Shown here: piece after piece, positions 25,335 to 34,615 of the stretch
Numbering within the stretch: the first letter of the stretch is position 1
How the letters are laid out: each line of letters starts with the position of its first letter
NCBI GenBank assembly: GCA_910575505.1
Contig: CAJTFK010000010.1
Location: forward strand, 1-64,000
Source of the DNA: Oscillospiraceae bacterium
GTDB taxonomy: Bacteria > Bacillota > Clostridia > Oscillospirales > Oscillospiraceae
Direction of reading: 5' to 3'
Length of the DNA stretch: 64,000 nt
Translations under genes and position numbers: made by a program
The notes under the pieces: model-generated
The model's database searches: none
The model's input: the letters and a program-made list of their open reading frames with translations, nothing else
What the model was told of the DNA's origin: nothing

Positions 25335-25365
25335 AAAAGCGGAGGCCCTGGGGGCCTCCGCTTTT
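25335..25365. terminator. Bidirectional terminator between livF and the convergent gene
   Basis: AAAAGCGGAGGCC (25335-25347) pairs with GGCCTCCGCTTTT (25353-25365), giving a T-run in each direction. Confidence 0.9.
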
Positions 25366-25382
25366 CATGTGGGCTGCGGCGC

Positions 25383-25763
25383 TTAAAGGGCGCTCTGGGG
25401 CCGGGTCTCCCGCTCCGCGGGAACGTCGGGCCGGGCGGCCAGCAGTGCGTCCAGGGCCCGGTTGGCTTCGTCGCGCTTTTCAAAGAGGAAATCCTGGTAA
25501 ACCTCTCCGCCGTCGTAGTACAGCCGGAGCAGAGTCATGGGCAGAGCCTTTCCGCAGCTGCCGGTGAGGGGCAGGCTGGTATTCCGGGTAACGGCCCGGG
25601 TGACGGCCTGATAGGGCAGGTAGCGGGTGCCGGGGAAGGCGGGGAAGTAAATGGCTTTCGCGCCGATTCGGAACTGAGCCGACCGGCGGGCAGCCTGAAA
25701 ATCCGTGCCGGCGTCCTCCAGCGCACAGCGCCGGGACTGGCTTTTCAAAGCAAAGAGGGGCAT
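25383..25763 (-). CDS. Unknown 126-aa protein, possibly PH-like
   Basis: ATG at 25763 follows AAAGGAGG, which supports translation. The protein begins MPLFALKSQSRR and has a beta-rich middle (IYFPAFPGTRYLPYQAVTRAVTRNTSLPL, LLRLYYDGGEVYQDFLF) ending in a helix and a basic/acidic tail. The strand pattern recalls small PH-like domains, but no family is recognised. A MITE-like element lies directly upstream, 17 nt before the start, so its promoter may lie in or beyond that element. Confidence 0.7.
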   Translation of the reverse strand: MPLFALKSQSRRCALEDAGTDFQAARRSAQFRIGAKAIYFPAFPGTRYLPYQAVTRAVTRNTSLPLTGSCGKALPMTLLRLYYDGGEVYQDFLFEKRDEANRALDALLAARPDVPAERETRPQSAL

Positions 25764-25779
25764 AGGGACCTCCTTTCAT

Positions 25780-25948
25780 CTTAGAGTCTGATTTAAAACC
25801 GTCAAAACGCCGTCTCAGGGCATCCTTTTCCGTCAGGACTGCGTTGATTGGACTTGAAATCCGTCAGGATTCCCGCGTCCAATCGCCTTGCCTGACGAAA
25901 AAATCTGCCCCAATCCGGCATTCCGCTGGTTTTAAAACAGACTCTAGG
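25780..25948 (-). mobile_element. 169-bp MITE-like element, copy 2
   Basis: Terminal repeats CTTAGAGTCTGATTTAAAA (25780-25798) and the mirror of CCTAGAGTCTGTTTTAAAA (25930-25948). Length equals copy 1 at 11322-11490, and the interior is the reverse complement of copy 1 with scattered substitutions. It lies between an unknown minus-strand gene and the serA promoter. There are no reading frames of its own. Confidence 0.82.
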
Positions 25949-26045
25949 CGGCAGATTCTGCCGCGGCACTGTCATGGTACGCCGTTTTCTCCAAAACCGC
26001 CATGGCATAAGCAACAATTCCCTGAAAATACAGTGGAAATGCACC

Positions 26046-26074
26046 TTGTTTCCGGCGGAAAAGCGGACTATACT
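26046..26074 (+). promoter_or_regulatory. Candidate promoter of the serA-type gene
   Basis: TTGTTT at 26046-26051, a 17-nt spacer, TATACT at 26069-26074, about 100 nt before the start codon. Confidence 0.55.
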
Positions 26075-26174
26075 ATAGCAAATATCAAAGCTTCCGGCAT
26101 ACGGCCCGCCCCATTCCGGCGGCGGTTTCGGAAAAGCTGTTTGACCGGTTCGCGCTCTTTGGGAGGTTTGCCTT

Positions 26175-27341
26175 ATGTACCAGATCAAGACATTCAACAA
26201 GATTGCCCCCGCCGGACTGGAGCGCCTGGACCCGGAGCGCTATACGGTGGGAAGCGATGTGGCCGGAGAGGACGGCATCCTGGTCCGCTCCGCCGATCTG
26301 CTGCGCTACCAGTTCCCGGACAGCCTGCTGGCCATTGCCCGGGCCGGGGCCGGGGTGAATAATATTCCGCTGGACCGCTGCTCTCAGAAGGGCATTGCCG
26401 TCTTCTCCACCCCCGGCGCCAATGCCAATGCCGTGAAGGAGCTGGTGCTCTGCGCCATGCTGATTTCCTCCCGGGATGTGCCCGGGGCTATCCGCTGGGT
26501 GCGGAACCAGGTGGAGGCCGGCGTGGATGTGGCCTCGGTGGTGGAAAAGGGGAAGGCCGCCTTCGTGGGGCCGGAGCTGTACCGCAAGACCCTGGGCGTC
26601 ATCGGCCTGGGGGCCATCGGCGCACTGGTGGCCAATATCGCCCTTTCCCTGGGCATGGACGTCTACGGATACGACCCGTTCCTCTCCGTGGACGCCGCCC
26701 TGCGGCTGGACCGACACGTCCACGTGGTCAGGGACATCAACGAGCTCTACCGCCGGGCGGATTATATCACCCCCCATATCCACTACAATGAGAAAACCCG
26801 CCACATGATTGACGCCAGGGCCTTCGCCGCCATGAAGCCCGGCGTCCGGCTGGTGAACCTGGCCCGGGGCGGCGTGGTGGATGACGAAGCCCTGCTGGCG
26901 GCGCTGGACGCGGGGCAGGTGACGGCCTATGTCACCGACTTTCCCACAAACGCCCTGACCGCGCACCCCCATGTGATTGCCCTGCCCCATCTGGGGGCCT
27001 CCACCCCGGAGAGCGAGCAGAACTGCGCCGTCATGGCGGCGGAGGAGCTGCGGGACTATCTGGAAAACGGAAACATCCGGAATTCCGTCAATCTTCCCGA
27101 CGTGTCCCTGGACCGCAGCGGCGTCATGCGGCTGTGCATTGTGCACAAAAACGTCCCCGCCATGCTGGCCAGTATCACGGCTCTGCTGGGCCGGGACGGG
27201 GTGAACGTGGAAAACCTCAGCAACAAGAGCAAGGGAGACTATGCCTATACTCTGGTGGACCTGGGGGCCGCGGTGGGGGAGAGCGCGGTGGAGGACCTGC
27301 GGGCCCTGCCCAATGTGATCCGGGTCCGCTGCCTGGCTTGA
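26175..27341 (+). CDS. serA: D-3-phosphoglycerate dehydrogenase with ACT domain
   Basis: Oxidises 3-phosphoglycerate to 3-phosphohydroxypyruvate with NAD, the first step of serine synthesis. The 388 residues show the family start SADLLRYQFPDSLLAIARAGAGVNNI, Rossmann GVIGLGAIG (near 140-148), catalytic Arg in NLARGGVVDDEAL, Glu in the following strand, and His in ALPHLGAST. A C-terminal ACT domain (about 318-388) suggests serine feedback. The gene is monocistronic with no serC neighbour, so another 2-hydroxyacid dehydrogenase role is possible. Confidence 0.9.
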   Translation: MYQIKTFNKIAPAGLERLDPERYTVGSDVAGEDGILVRSADLLRYQFPDSLLAIARAGAGVNNIPLDRCSQKGIAVFSTPGANANAVKELVLCAMLISSRDVPGAIRWVRNQVEAGVDVASVVEKGKAAFVGPELYRKTLGVIGLGAIGALVANIALSLGMDVYGYDPFLSVDAALRLDRHVHVVRDINELYRRADYITPHIHYNEKTRHMIDARAFAAMKPGVRLVNLARGGVVDDEALLAALDAGQVTAYVTDFPTNALTAHPHVIALPHLGASTPESEQNCAVMAAEELRDYLENGNIRNSVNLPDVSLDRSGVMRLCIVHKNVPAMLASITALLGRDGVNVENLSNKSKGDYAYTLVDLGAAVGESAVEDLRALPNVIRVRCLA

Positions 27342-27366
27342 CTTTTCTGCCGGCCTCGGGTATGAT
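27338..27366 (+). promoter_or_regulatory. Promoter of the MscS gene
   Basis: TTGACT at 27338-27343, a 17-nt spacer, TATGAT at 27361-27366. The -35 overlaps the serA stop codon. Confidence 0.7.
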
Positions 27367-27398
27367 CGGGGCATCCCTGGTGAAAAGGAGGCGCTGAC

Positions 27399-28214
27399 AT
27401 GCCGAATCTGAACGCAATACTCTCCCAGGCGGCAGGGAGATTCTCCCTGGAAAGCCTGCTGTCCTCTTTACTGACGCTGCTGGTCTGTCTGCTGGCAGTC
27501 CGTCTGCTGATGAAGCTGCTCCGGCGTCTTCTGAGCCGGACCAGGCTGGAGGAGCGGGTGCGGCGCTATGTCCTCACCGCCGCAAAGCTGCTGCTGTATA
27601 CCCTGACGGTGATTTTCACCGCCGGCAGTCTGGGCATCAATATGAATTCCCTGGTGGCTTTGCTGTCCGTGGGCGGTCTGGGCATTACCCTGGCGGCGGA
27701 GGACATCCTGGGCAACGTGGCCGGGGGACTGGTGATTTTATCCTCCCACCCCTTTTCCATCGGGGATTTCATCGAGTCCGGAGGCGTCTCCGGCACGGTG
27801 GGGGAGATCAGTCTGAATCACACCAGGCTGCTGACCCCGGACGGTTACACCGCACTGCTGCCCAACAAGGAGCTGGCGGCCTCCAAGGTCATCAATTATA
27901 CCGTGCTGGGACGGCGGCGGATTGTCTGGAAAATGAGCGCCTCCTACGACGCGCCTACGGAGACGGTGAAACAGGCCTGCCGCCGGGCGGTGGAGGCGAC
28001 GCCCAACATTCTGGAGGACCCGGAGCCCACGATCTTCCTCACCGGCTTCGGTGAGAGCGGCATCGACTACACGGTTTACTGCTGGACGGTGACGGACGAC
28101 TGGTGGCCCACCCAGTTTGCCCTGGCGGAGAATCTCCGGAGGGAGTTCGCCGCCGCGGGAGTTGAGATTCCCTATAACAAGCTGGACGTGAAGATTGTGA
28201 AGGGCGGGGAATGA
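27399..28214 (+). CDS. MscS-family small-conductance mechanosensitive channel
   Basis: A membrane channel that opens under hypo-osmotic stress. The 271 aa have transmembrane helices at about 20-42, 62-80 and the pore helix region 88-110 (SVGGLGITLAAEDILGNVAGGLVI), then the cytoplasmic beta domain starting PFSIGDFIESGGVSGTVGEI with the NKELAASKVINYT block. The length suits the short MscS class. ATG at 27399 follows AAAAGGAGG. It is transcribed alone and ends at a strong terminator. Confidence 0.95.
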   Translation: MPNLNAILSQAAGRFSLESLLSSLLTLLVCLLAVRLLMKLLRRLLSRTRLEERVRRYVLTAAKLLLYTLTVIFTAGSLGINMNSLVALLSVGGLGITLAAEDILGNVAGGLVILSSHPFSIGDFIESGGVSGTVGEISLNHTRLLTPDGYTALLPNKELAASKVINYTVLGRRRIVWKMSASYDAPTETVKQACRRAVEATPNILEDPEPTIFLTGFGESGIDYTVYCWTVTDDWWPTQFALAENLRREFAAAGVEIPYNKLDVKIVKGGE

Positions 28215-28271
28215 ACGGCCCCGGAGCGGTCCCCCGGCTTCGGCGGTCCGAGCCCCTATATAGACAGAAAC

Positions 28272-28302
28272 GGCTGGCGGAAAAAAACCGCCAGCCGTTT
28301 TT
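28272..28302. terminator. Intrinsic terminator after the MscS gene
   Basis: GGCTGGCGG (28272-28280), loop of seven A, CCGCCAGCC (28288-28296), then GTTTTT. The A-rich loop also gives some T-run for the convergent gene. Confidence 0.9.
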
Positions 28303-28318
28303 CTGTGATTCCACTGTT

Positions 28319-29200
28319 CTATGATTCCGCCGGTCCCACGATGGTGCCGTCGTCCTCCTCCGCGGCGAGGCCGGCGGCAATCCGAAGCAGCAGAAAGCCC
28401 ATCAAAGTCACCGCCCCGCCTGCCTGAAGCAGAAGGGAAGAGAGATAGGCGCTTCCGTCCGCCAGGGAGGCGGTGCACAGCAGCACTGTGGCCCCGGTAT
28501 AGAAGCCGAAGAGCCAGCTCCGCCCCGCCTCAAAGGCGAAGGAGGACAGCCGGTAGAATGCCAGGGTCATAAACACCAGGGCCAGAAGCTCGATATAGTA
28601 CATCTCAAGAGAGGGGTTCACCGAGTCCACCCGATAGGTCAGCACCAGCCGCACCACCAGAGTTCCCACCGGCAGCAGCAGAGCCCAGGAGGGCAGGGCC
28701 CTGGAGGGAGTGCCGGGCCGTTTGCGGCAGGCCGCCGCCGCCAGGAACAGCCCTCCGGCGGACAGCAGGGACAGCAGCCCCAGAAGGGCCTGGCCCTTGG
28801 AGGAAAAGCCCATGCCTCCCTCCCGCAGGATGCTGTAGAGGCTGTGGCGGGTGATCTGGGGAAGCTCCGGCAGAACCCCCAGGGCCTCCGCCAGGTCCGC
28901 CGCGCCGCTGAGGGCGATGAGGAACACTCCGCACACGGGCAGCGTCAGCAGTCCGGCGCTCTCCACGGCGAATTCCGCCGGGAATACAGGCTCCTCCTCC
29001 GCCGGCAGCTGCCGGGCCAGCAGAATCATGATCCCGGCGGCGGCGGCCAGCAGTACCACCAGGGACATGCCCGCCAGATTGCCGGGGATGGGCAGGCCGG
29101 TTTCCGCCTCAAAGCCGGTTTGATTCTGCAAAAGCCGCAGCACAAAGGCTGCCGCGCCGCCCAGCACCGCCGCCAGGGGGAGGGCATATTGCTTGTTCAT
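28319..29200 (-). CDS. Polytopic membrane protein of unknown function
   Basis: A 293-aa protein with about eight hydrophobic segments starting from the N terminus (LPLAAVLGGAAAFVLRLL) and a short acidic C-terminal tail (AEEDDGTIVGPAES). The ATG at 29200 follows GAAAGGAAG. The repeated soluble loops are short and no transporter signature is seen. It is transcribed alone from the promoter at 29286-29258. The conserved arrangement resembles uncharacterised Clostridia membrane proteins, but I cannot assign a family. Confidence 0.8.
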   Translation of the reverse strand: MNKQYALPLAAVLGGAAAFVLRLLQNQTGFEAETGLPIPGNLAGMSLVVLLAAAAGIMILLARQLPAEEEPVFPAEFAVESAGLLTLPVCGVFLIALSGAADLAEALGVLPELPQITRHSLYSILREGGMGFSSKGQALLGLLSLLSAGGLFLAAAACRKRPGTPSRALPSWALLLPVGTLVVRLVLTYRVDSVNPSLEMYYIELLALVFMTLAFYRLSSFAFEAGRSWLFGFYTGATVLLCTASLADGSAYLSSLLLQAGGAVTLMGFLLLRIAAGLAAEEDDGTIVGPAES

Positions 29201-29257
29201 ATTGAAAACTTCCTTTCGTGTGGACAGTCGGACCCGCTGTCCTTTTGCGCAGAGCTC

Positions 29258-29286
29258 AGTATAGCACATGTTCCCGCCTTTGTCTA
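29258..29286 (-). promoter_or_regulatory. Promoter of the membrane protein gene
   Basis: TAGACA at 29286-29281, a 17-nt spacer, TATACT at 29263-29258 with an upstream TG (extended -10), minus strand. Confidence 0.65.
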
Positions 29287-29317
29287 CGGAAACCGGCAGG
29301 GGGCCGTGTCCATCTGC

Positions 29318-29412
29318 GCATTTTACAGCAGAAATGCCCCGTAGGGGAGGGGCTCTGTCCCCTCCCGTTCTTCCGGGCTCTCCTTGCTTTTTCGGGGGAC
29401 GGGCCGGGACAT
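29318..29412 (-). repeat. Dispersed repeat family B, copy 3 (inverted)
   Basis: On the minus strand it reads GGCCCGTCCCCCGAAAAAGC, then the GAACGGGAGGGGACAGAGCC hairpin, then a TAAAATGCG end, matching copy 2 over its length. It lies between the divergent-facing membrane protein gene and the fhs terminator. Confidence 0.75.
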
Positions 29413-29549
29413 CCCGCAGGGGCGGCCCCTTCTGTGCCGCCCGTTCCCCCAATCATACCGGGCCACCGGGAAACAGACCGGAGCCCGGTTTTGGGGGGAC
29501 GGACAGAGCCCCCTGCATACCTGCATAAAATCTCCGGACAGGACACGGC

Positions 29550-29601
29550 AAAAAACCTGAGAGACGCCCGGAAGGGAAAGCATGTCCGGAAGCCTCTCAG
29601 G
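29550..29601 (-). terminator. Intrinsic terminator of fhs
   Basis: On the minus strand CCTGAGAG (29601-29594) pairs with CTCTCAGG (29563-29556), with an inner CTTCCGG/CCGGGCG region, and is followed by TTTTTTGCC. Confidence 0.8.
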
Positions 29602-29614
29602 GGAGAGGGAAGTA

Positions 29615-31288
29615 TCAGAAGAGACCGGTGATCCTCCCGTCCTCGTCCACGTCAATTTTCTCGGCGGCGGGGACCCTGGGCAGACCCGGCATGGTCATGA
29701 TGTCCCCCGTCAGGGCCACGATGAAGCCTGCGCCGGCGGAGACCTTCAGGCTGCGCACGGTGACGGTGAAGCCCTCCGGGGCCCCCAGAAGGGCGGGGTC
29801 GTCGGAAAAGCTGTATTGGGTTTTGGCCATGCACACCGGCAGACCGCCGAAGCCCAGAGCCTCCAGCTCCTCCGCCTGCTTACCGGCGGCGGGGGTCAGG
29901 ACGGCCCCGGCGGCACGGTAGACCCTCTGGGCGATGGCGTTGATTTTGTCCGGGATGGAGGCGTCCGCGTCATAGGCGAAGCGGAAATGATTGGGTTCCT
30001 CACAGAGACGGAGCACCTCTCCCGCCAGGGCTTCGCCGCCTGCGCCGCCCCTGGCCCAAACCTCGCTGAGGGCCGCGCCGACGCCCAGCCCCCGGCATTT
30101 GTCCTCCACCAGCTTCAGCTCGGCGGCGGTGTCGGTGGGGAAGGCGTTGACGGCTACCACGCAGGGCAGGCCGTAGACATTTTTGATGTTGTCCACATGG
30201 CGCAGGAGGTTGGGCAGACCCCGCTCCAGGGCCTCCAGGTTCTCGGTATTCAGCTCTGCTCTGGGCACGCCGCCGTGGTGCTTCAGGGCCCGTACCGTGG
30301 CTACTACCACCACCGCGTCGGGGCGCAGGCCGGCCATGCGGCACTTGATGTCCAGGAATTTTTCCGCCCCCAGGTCCGCACCGAAGCCCGCCTCGGTGAT
30401 GGCGTAGTCTCCCAGGGCCAGGGCCATGCGGGTGGCGGTGACGGAGTTGCAGCCATGGGCAATGTTGGCGAAGGGGCCTCCGTGGATCAAGGCGGGGGTT
30501 CCCTCCAGGGTCTGGACCAGATTGGGTTTCAGGGCATCCTTCAGCAGCGCCGCCATGGCCCCCTCGGCTTTCAGGTCATGGGCGGTGACGGGTGTTCCCT
30601 CATAGGTGTAGCCCACCACCATCCGGCCCAGCCGGGTTTTCAGGTCCGGAATGCCGTTGGAGAGGCAGAGCACCGCCATGATTTCGCTGGCCACGGTGAT
30701 GTCAAATCCGTCCTCCCGGGGGACGCCCTGCATCCGCCCGCCCAGACCGTCCACAATATGGCGGAGCTGGCGGTCGTTCATGTCCACGCAGCGCTTCCAG
30801 GTGATTTTTTTCACGTCAATCCCCAGGGCGTTTCCCTGCTGGATGTGGTTGTCCAGCATAGCGGCCAGCAGATTGTTGGCTGCGCCGATGGCGTGGAAAT
30901 CCCCGGTAAAGTGGAGATTGATGTCCTCCATGGGCACCACCTGGGCGTATCCGCCGCCGGCGGCGCCGCCCTTCACGCCGAAGACCGGCCCCAGAGAGGG
31001 CTCCCGCAGGGCAACCACCGCGTGTTTCCCCAGGCGGCGCAGTGCGTCGGCCAGGCCTACGGTGGTGGTGGTTTTGCCCTCGCCGGCAGGGGTGGGGTTG
31101 ATGGCGGTGACCAAAATCAGCTTTCCGTTGGGACGGCGGCTTTCCCGGAGCAGGCGGTAATCCACCTTGGCCTTGTGATTGCCGTAGAGCTCCAGATACC
31201 GGGGGTCGATCCCGGCAGAGGCGGCGATCTCCTGGATGGGGCGCATCTTGCAGGACTGGGCAATTTCGATGTCGGACGGAACGCGCAT
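29615..31288 (-). CDS. fhs: Formate--tetrahydrofolate ligase
   Basis: An ATP-dependent enzyme that joins formate to tetrahydrofolate, the entry of the methyl branch of one-carbon metabolism in acetogens and purinolytic Clostridia. At 557 aa it has the family length. The P-loop region [18 protein letters not shown] lies near residues 65-82, with family blocks [23 protein letters not shown] and [26 protein letters not shown] at the end. ATG at 31288 follows AAGGAGGATG. It is monocistronic; no other Wood-Ljungdahl genes are next to it. Confidence 0.98.
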   Translation of the reverse strand: MRVPSDIEIAQSCKMRPIQEIAASAGIDPRYLELYGNHKAKVDYRLLRESRRPNGKLILVTAINPTPAGEGKTTTTVGLADALRRLGKHAVVALREPSLGPVFGVKGGAAGGGYAQVVPMEDINLHFTGDFHAIGAANNLLAAMLDNHIQQGNALGIDVKKITWKRCVDMNDRQLRHIVDGLGGRMQGVPREDGFDITVASEIMAVLCLSNGIPDLKTRLGRMVVGYTYEGTPVTAHDLKAEGAMAALLKDALKPNLVQTLEGTPALIHGGPFANIAHGCNSVTATRMALALGDYAITEAGFGADLGAEKFLDIKCRMAGLRPDAVVVVATVRALKHHGGVPRAELNTENLEALERGLPNLLRHVDNIKNVYGLPCVVAVNAFPTDTAAELKLVEDKCRGLGVGAALSEVWARGGAGGEALAGEVLRLCEEPNHFRFAYDADASIPDKINAIAQRVYRAAGAVLTPAAGKQAEELEALGFGGLPVCMAKTQYSFSDDPALLGAPEGFTVTVRSLKVSAGAGFIVALTGDIMTMPGLPRVPAAEKIDVDEDGRITGLF

Positions 31289-31459
31289 GATGATTCATCC
31301 TCCTTATTGTATATGGCGGGAAAGGTATGACTTCTATGACGGACTGACTATATCACACTTTGGGGGGAAAGAAAAGAGGCATTCGGAAAGAAATCGGCTT
31401 TTGTGCGGGCGGCGCGCCCTGGCTCCATAAGGGCCGGAGCGCTTCCGAAAAAGGAAACA

Positions 31460-31487
31460 GGGCGGAGGGGATGGCTCCCCTCCGCCC
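31460..31487 (-). terminator. Terminator after the unknown gene at 31499
   Basis: GGGCGGAGGGG (31460-31470) pairs perfectly with CCCCTCCGCCC (31477-31487). On the minus strand the tail is TGTTTCCTTTTTC, and the other strand also has a short T-run. Confidence 0.75.
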
Positions 31488-31498
31488 TTTGCTTCCGT

Positions 31499-32047
31499 TT
31501 ATCCGGCGAGGCCGTTAACCGTGACGCTGTAAGCCGATTGGTCCTGGGCGAAGTCGCCCTTCAGGAAAATCTCGATGCTGTGATCGCCAAAGACATTGGG
31601 GGCCATGCCGAGGAAGAGGTCCGCGATGAATCTTGACGACTTGAAATCCGCCGAGAAGGACAGGCCCTCCACAAACAGGCTCCGGAAAAAGTCCTCTTTT
31701 CGATAGGGGAGGGGAATGCGTTCGACCCCATCCAGCAGGAGCCAGGCCACGCCGTCCTCTTCCAGGAGTTCGGCGTATTCCTCATCGTCCGCCAGGTCCT
31801 CCACAGCTTCCGCGGCGGCATCATAAAGGCCGTCCGCCTCGATGCCGGCGAAGATGTCCGCCTGATGGGCCTCCAGCCAGTTCAGGCAGCGGTCTGCGGC
31901 CCCGGCAAGACGCTCCAGCTGTTTTCCGCAGTCCTGGCCGTTGTTGGTGTAGTGGAGGGAAAGGCCGGCCTCCGCGCCCCAGAGGGGGCAGCGGAGACTT
32001 TGGGAATAGCTGTCCCAGAATTCCTCCTGCTTGTGTATCCATCCCAT
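31499..32047 (-). CDS. Unknown acidic protein, DUF2262-like C terminus
   Basis: A 182-aa soluble, strongly acidic protein starting MGWIHKQEEFWDSY behind AAAGGAGG. The C-terminal part (SADFKSSRFIADLFLGMAP ... GDHSIEIFLKGDFAQ) resembles DUF2262 proteins, where HSIEIF is typical; this is from memory and moderate. It starts 12 nt after the hybrid kinase gene and should be co-transcribed with the phosphorelay, though nothing in it suggests signalling. Confidence 0.75.
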   Translation of the reverse strand: MGWIHKQEEFWDSYSQSLRCPLWGAEAGLSLHYTNNGQDCGKQLERLAGAADRCLNWLEAHQADIFAGIEADGLYDAAAEAVEDLADDEEYAELLEEDGVAWLLLDGVERIPLPYRKEDFFRSLFVEGLSFSADFKSSRFIADLFLGMAPNVFGDHSIEIFLKGDFAQDQSAYSVTVNGLAG

Positions 32048-32059
32048 GGAGGTCCTCCT

Positions 32060-34615
32060 TTATGAAAGCCTGATGAATTTTTCCAGCAGCCGGGAAATCT
32101 CCCGGACGTCGATGGGCTTGGCCACATGGGCATTCATGCCGCAGTCCAGACAGCGCTGGATGTCCTCGGAGAAGGCGTCGGCAGTCATGGCGATGATGGG
32201 AATGTTGGCGTCGGGACGGTCCAGGCTGCGGATGGCGGCAGTGGCCTCGTAGCCTGTCATCACAGGCATCCGAAGGTCCATGAGAATGGCGTCGTAGAAG
32301 CCCACCGGCGAGGCCAGGAACTTGTCGACGCAGATCTCGCCGTTCTCCGCCCACTCCAGCTCCAGGCCCAGCTCGCTGAGGAGCTCCTGGGCGATCTCCC
32401 AGTTCAGGTCGTTGTCCTCCGCCAGCAGAATCTTCCGGCCGCAGAGGCTGCTGGGAGCCTCCGGGGCCTGCTCCTTCGCGGGAACCTGGGTCTCAATCAG
32501 GGGCTTCAGCCCGTAGAACAGGGTGGACTTGAACAGAGGCTTGGAGATGAAGCCGGAGATGCCCGCCTCTTTGGCCTCCGCCTCGATTTCGCTCCAGTCG
32601 TAGGCGGAAATCAGGAGGATGGGCGTGTCGCTGCCGAAGCGGCGGCGGATTTCCTTGGCGGCGGTGATGCCGTCCATGCCCGGCAGCTTCCAGTCCAGGA
32701 GAATGACATGGTAGTTGTCCCGCCGCTCCCGGCGCTGGGTAATCATCTCGATGGCGCTCTCGGCGTCCAGCGCGCAGTCCGCCCTGATGCCGATGGATTT
32801 CAAGGAGGCGGCGGCGCTCTCGCAGAGCTGCTGGTCGTCGTCTACCACCAGGAGATTCCACTCCGGCAGCATCATGTCCTCCTCCAGAACGGAGGCCCGC
32901 TCCAGATCCAGGGTGACGTGGAATTCGCTGCCCTCTCCCAGGGCGCTCTTGAGGGTGATGGCGCCGCCCATGGCGTCCACAATGTATTTGGTGATGGCCA
33001 TGCCCAGGCCGGAGCCCTCGGTCCGGCGCACCCGGGCGCTGTCCTCCCGGACAAAGGACTCGAAGATTTTGGCCTGGAAGTCCGGCGTCATGCCGATGCC
33101 GTTGTCCTTTATAATGATGTGGGTGCGGACATAGTTCTCTCCCAGCTGGGAGGGCTCCTCGTACAGGCAGACCTGAATTGCTCCTCCGTCGGGGGTGAAT
33201 TTGATGGCGTTGCCCAGAATATTGATGAGAACCTGATTCAGCCGGACGCTGTCGCAGCAGACATTTTCCGTGGAGATGTCATGGATGAACACGTCAAAGT
33301 GCTGGTGCTTGGCCCGGACCTGGGGCTGAACGATGCTGACGATGCTGTCCATCACCTCCCGCAGGGAGATCTGGTCTGTATTCAGTGTCAGCTTGCCGCT
33401 TTCGATTTTGCTCATGTCCAGAACATCGTTGATGAGGCCCAGCAGGTGCCGGCTGGAGAGGGTGATCTTTTTCAGGCAGTTCTGGACCTGCTGGGTGTTG
33501 CCGATGTTGGCTGTGGCGATGGCCGTCATGCCCACAATGGCGTTCATGGGTGTGCGGATGTCATGAGACATGTTGGAGAGGAATTCGCTCTTGGCCCGGT
33601 TGGCGTGGATGGCCTCCTGACGGGCGGTCTCCAGCTCCTCCATCTGCTGGTTGAGCAGCCGGGAATAGGCCGCGAAGACCAGAAGCATGGCCAGGAAGAT
33701 CACGGTGAAGCCGGCCAGAGCCATTGCAATCCAGGTGCTGCTGAGGTCGTTGACGGCTACGTCCAGCTCACCGTAGGGCAGGACGGTTACCAGATACCAC
33801 TCGGAATAAGCCAGCTGGGTGCAGTACAGGTGCCGCCGCTCGTTTCCGAACTGGAGCACGGTGGAGTAATCCCGCTCTTCGTTCATGGCGTCCCGGAGCT
33901 CCTCCGTGTACCGTTGGCCGTCCGCGTCGTTCTCCCCCTCAAAGAGGGACAGGATGCGGTCGAAATAGTTGTCCCGGAAGGCGTCTCCGCTGCGGATGAC
34001 AAAGCTGCCGTCCCGGCGGATGATGTGGGAGTAGACCAGGCTCTCGTCCGAGTAGAGGGAGAGGGTTTCAGCAATGTAATCGGCGGTCAGCGTGCCCACC
34101 AGGGCGGTGCACTCAAAATCGCCGGGGAGGGTATAGTCGGTGGAAACGCCCAGAAGAATGACCTTTTCCCCCCGGGAGGAGAGGCCCACCGCCACCTTCT
34201 GCTCGCCGCGGTTCAGGGAGTCCAGAAAGGGGCCCGGGGCCGTGATGGCGGATTCTTCGCCGTAAATCATGTCAAGCCGGCCGTCTTTGGAATAGAAGGC
34301 CAGGGACTCGAAGCCCCGGGCCTGGGCGCTGTAGGTCAGTTCCTCCCTCAGCGTGGCGGGGTCGGCGCTGCCGGGGGGAATGGTCTCTACCAGAGCCTCC
34401 ACCTGGCTGAGGCGCAGTTCAATGGTCGTCTTGAAATGCTGGGAAATCTTCTCGCTCATGCCGTTCATGTAGATACCGCCCACCTGGCTGATGGTGTCGG
34501 TGCTTTTCTGAGTCATGAAGAAAATCAGGAAAGAGAAGACAAGGGCGCAGAGAGCCAGCACCGCAATCAGACTCCAGGTGAGAAAGCGTTTGGAGTGCCT
34601 CTGCTGTTCTTTCAT
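32060..34615 (-). CDS. Hybrid sensor histidine kinase with two receiver domains
   Basis: A membrane kinase of 851 aa. A transmembrane helix (about 12-34) is followed by a long extracytoplasmic sensor (about 40-290, dCache-like by size), a second helix (about 295-318), HisKA with SNMSHDIRTPMNAIVG (phospho-His near 349), and HATPase with DNGIGM and GSGLGMAI. Receiver 1 has VVDDDQQ ... LLDWKLPGMDG, and receiver 2 has AEDNDLN ... LMDLRMPVMTG. Both receivers keep acidic pocket and phospho-Asp. ATG at 34615 follows GGGAGGGGA and overlaps the Hpt gene. Phosphate probably passes to the free Hpt protein. Confidence 0.94.
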   Translation of the reverse strand: MKEQQRHSKRFLTWSLIAVLALCALVFSFLIFFMTQKSTDTISQVGGIYMNGMSEKISQHFKTTIELRLSQVEALVETIPPGSADPATLREELTYSAQARGFESLAFYSKDGRLDMIYGEESAITAPGPFLDSLNRGEQKVAVGLSSRGEKVILLGVSTDYTLPGDFECTALVGTLTADYIAETLSLYSDESLVYSHIIRRDGSFVIRSGDAFRDNYFDRILSLFEGENDADGQRYTEELRDAMNEERDYSTVLQFGNERRHLYCTQLAYSEWYLVTVLPYGELDVAVNDLSSTWIAMALAGFTVIFLAMLLVFAAYSRLLNQQMEELETARQEAIHANRAKSEFLSNMSHDIRTPMNAIVGMTAIATANIGNTQQVQNCLKKITLSSRHLLGLINDVLDMSKIESGKLTLNTDQISLREVMDSIVSIVQPQVRAKHQHFDVFIHDISTENVCCDSVRLNQVLINILGNAIKFTPDGGAIQVCLYEEPSQLGENYVRTHIIIKDNGIGMTPDFQAKIFESFVREDSARVRRTEGSGLGMAITKYIVDAMGGAITLKSALGEGSEFHVTLDLERASVLEEDMMLPEWNLLVVDDDQQLCESAAASLKSIGIRADCALDAESAIEMITQRRERRDNYHVILLDWKLPGMDGITAAKEIRRRFGSDTPILLISAYDWSEIEAEAKEAGISGFISKPLFKSTLFYGLKPLIETQVPAKEQAPEAPSSLCGRKILLAEDNDLNWEIAQELLSELGLELEWAENGEICVDKFLASPVGFYDAILMDLRMPVMTGYEATAAIRSLDRPDANIPIIAMTADAFSEDIQRCLDCGMNAHVAKPIDVREISRLLEKFIRLS

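Noticed and set aside
26040-26174. T-box or serine-sensing leader before serA
   Set aside because: No T-box core, specifier-like motif or terminator in the roughly 100-nt leader. Only a promoter is visible.
29218-29631. 137-codon plus-strand frame between the membrane protein and fhs
   Set aside because: It runs through repeat family B and the fhs terminator and is explained by them. Pro/Gly-rich product without a site.
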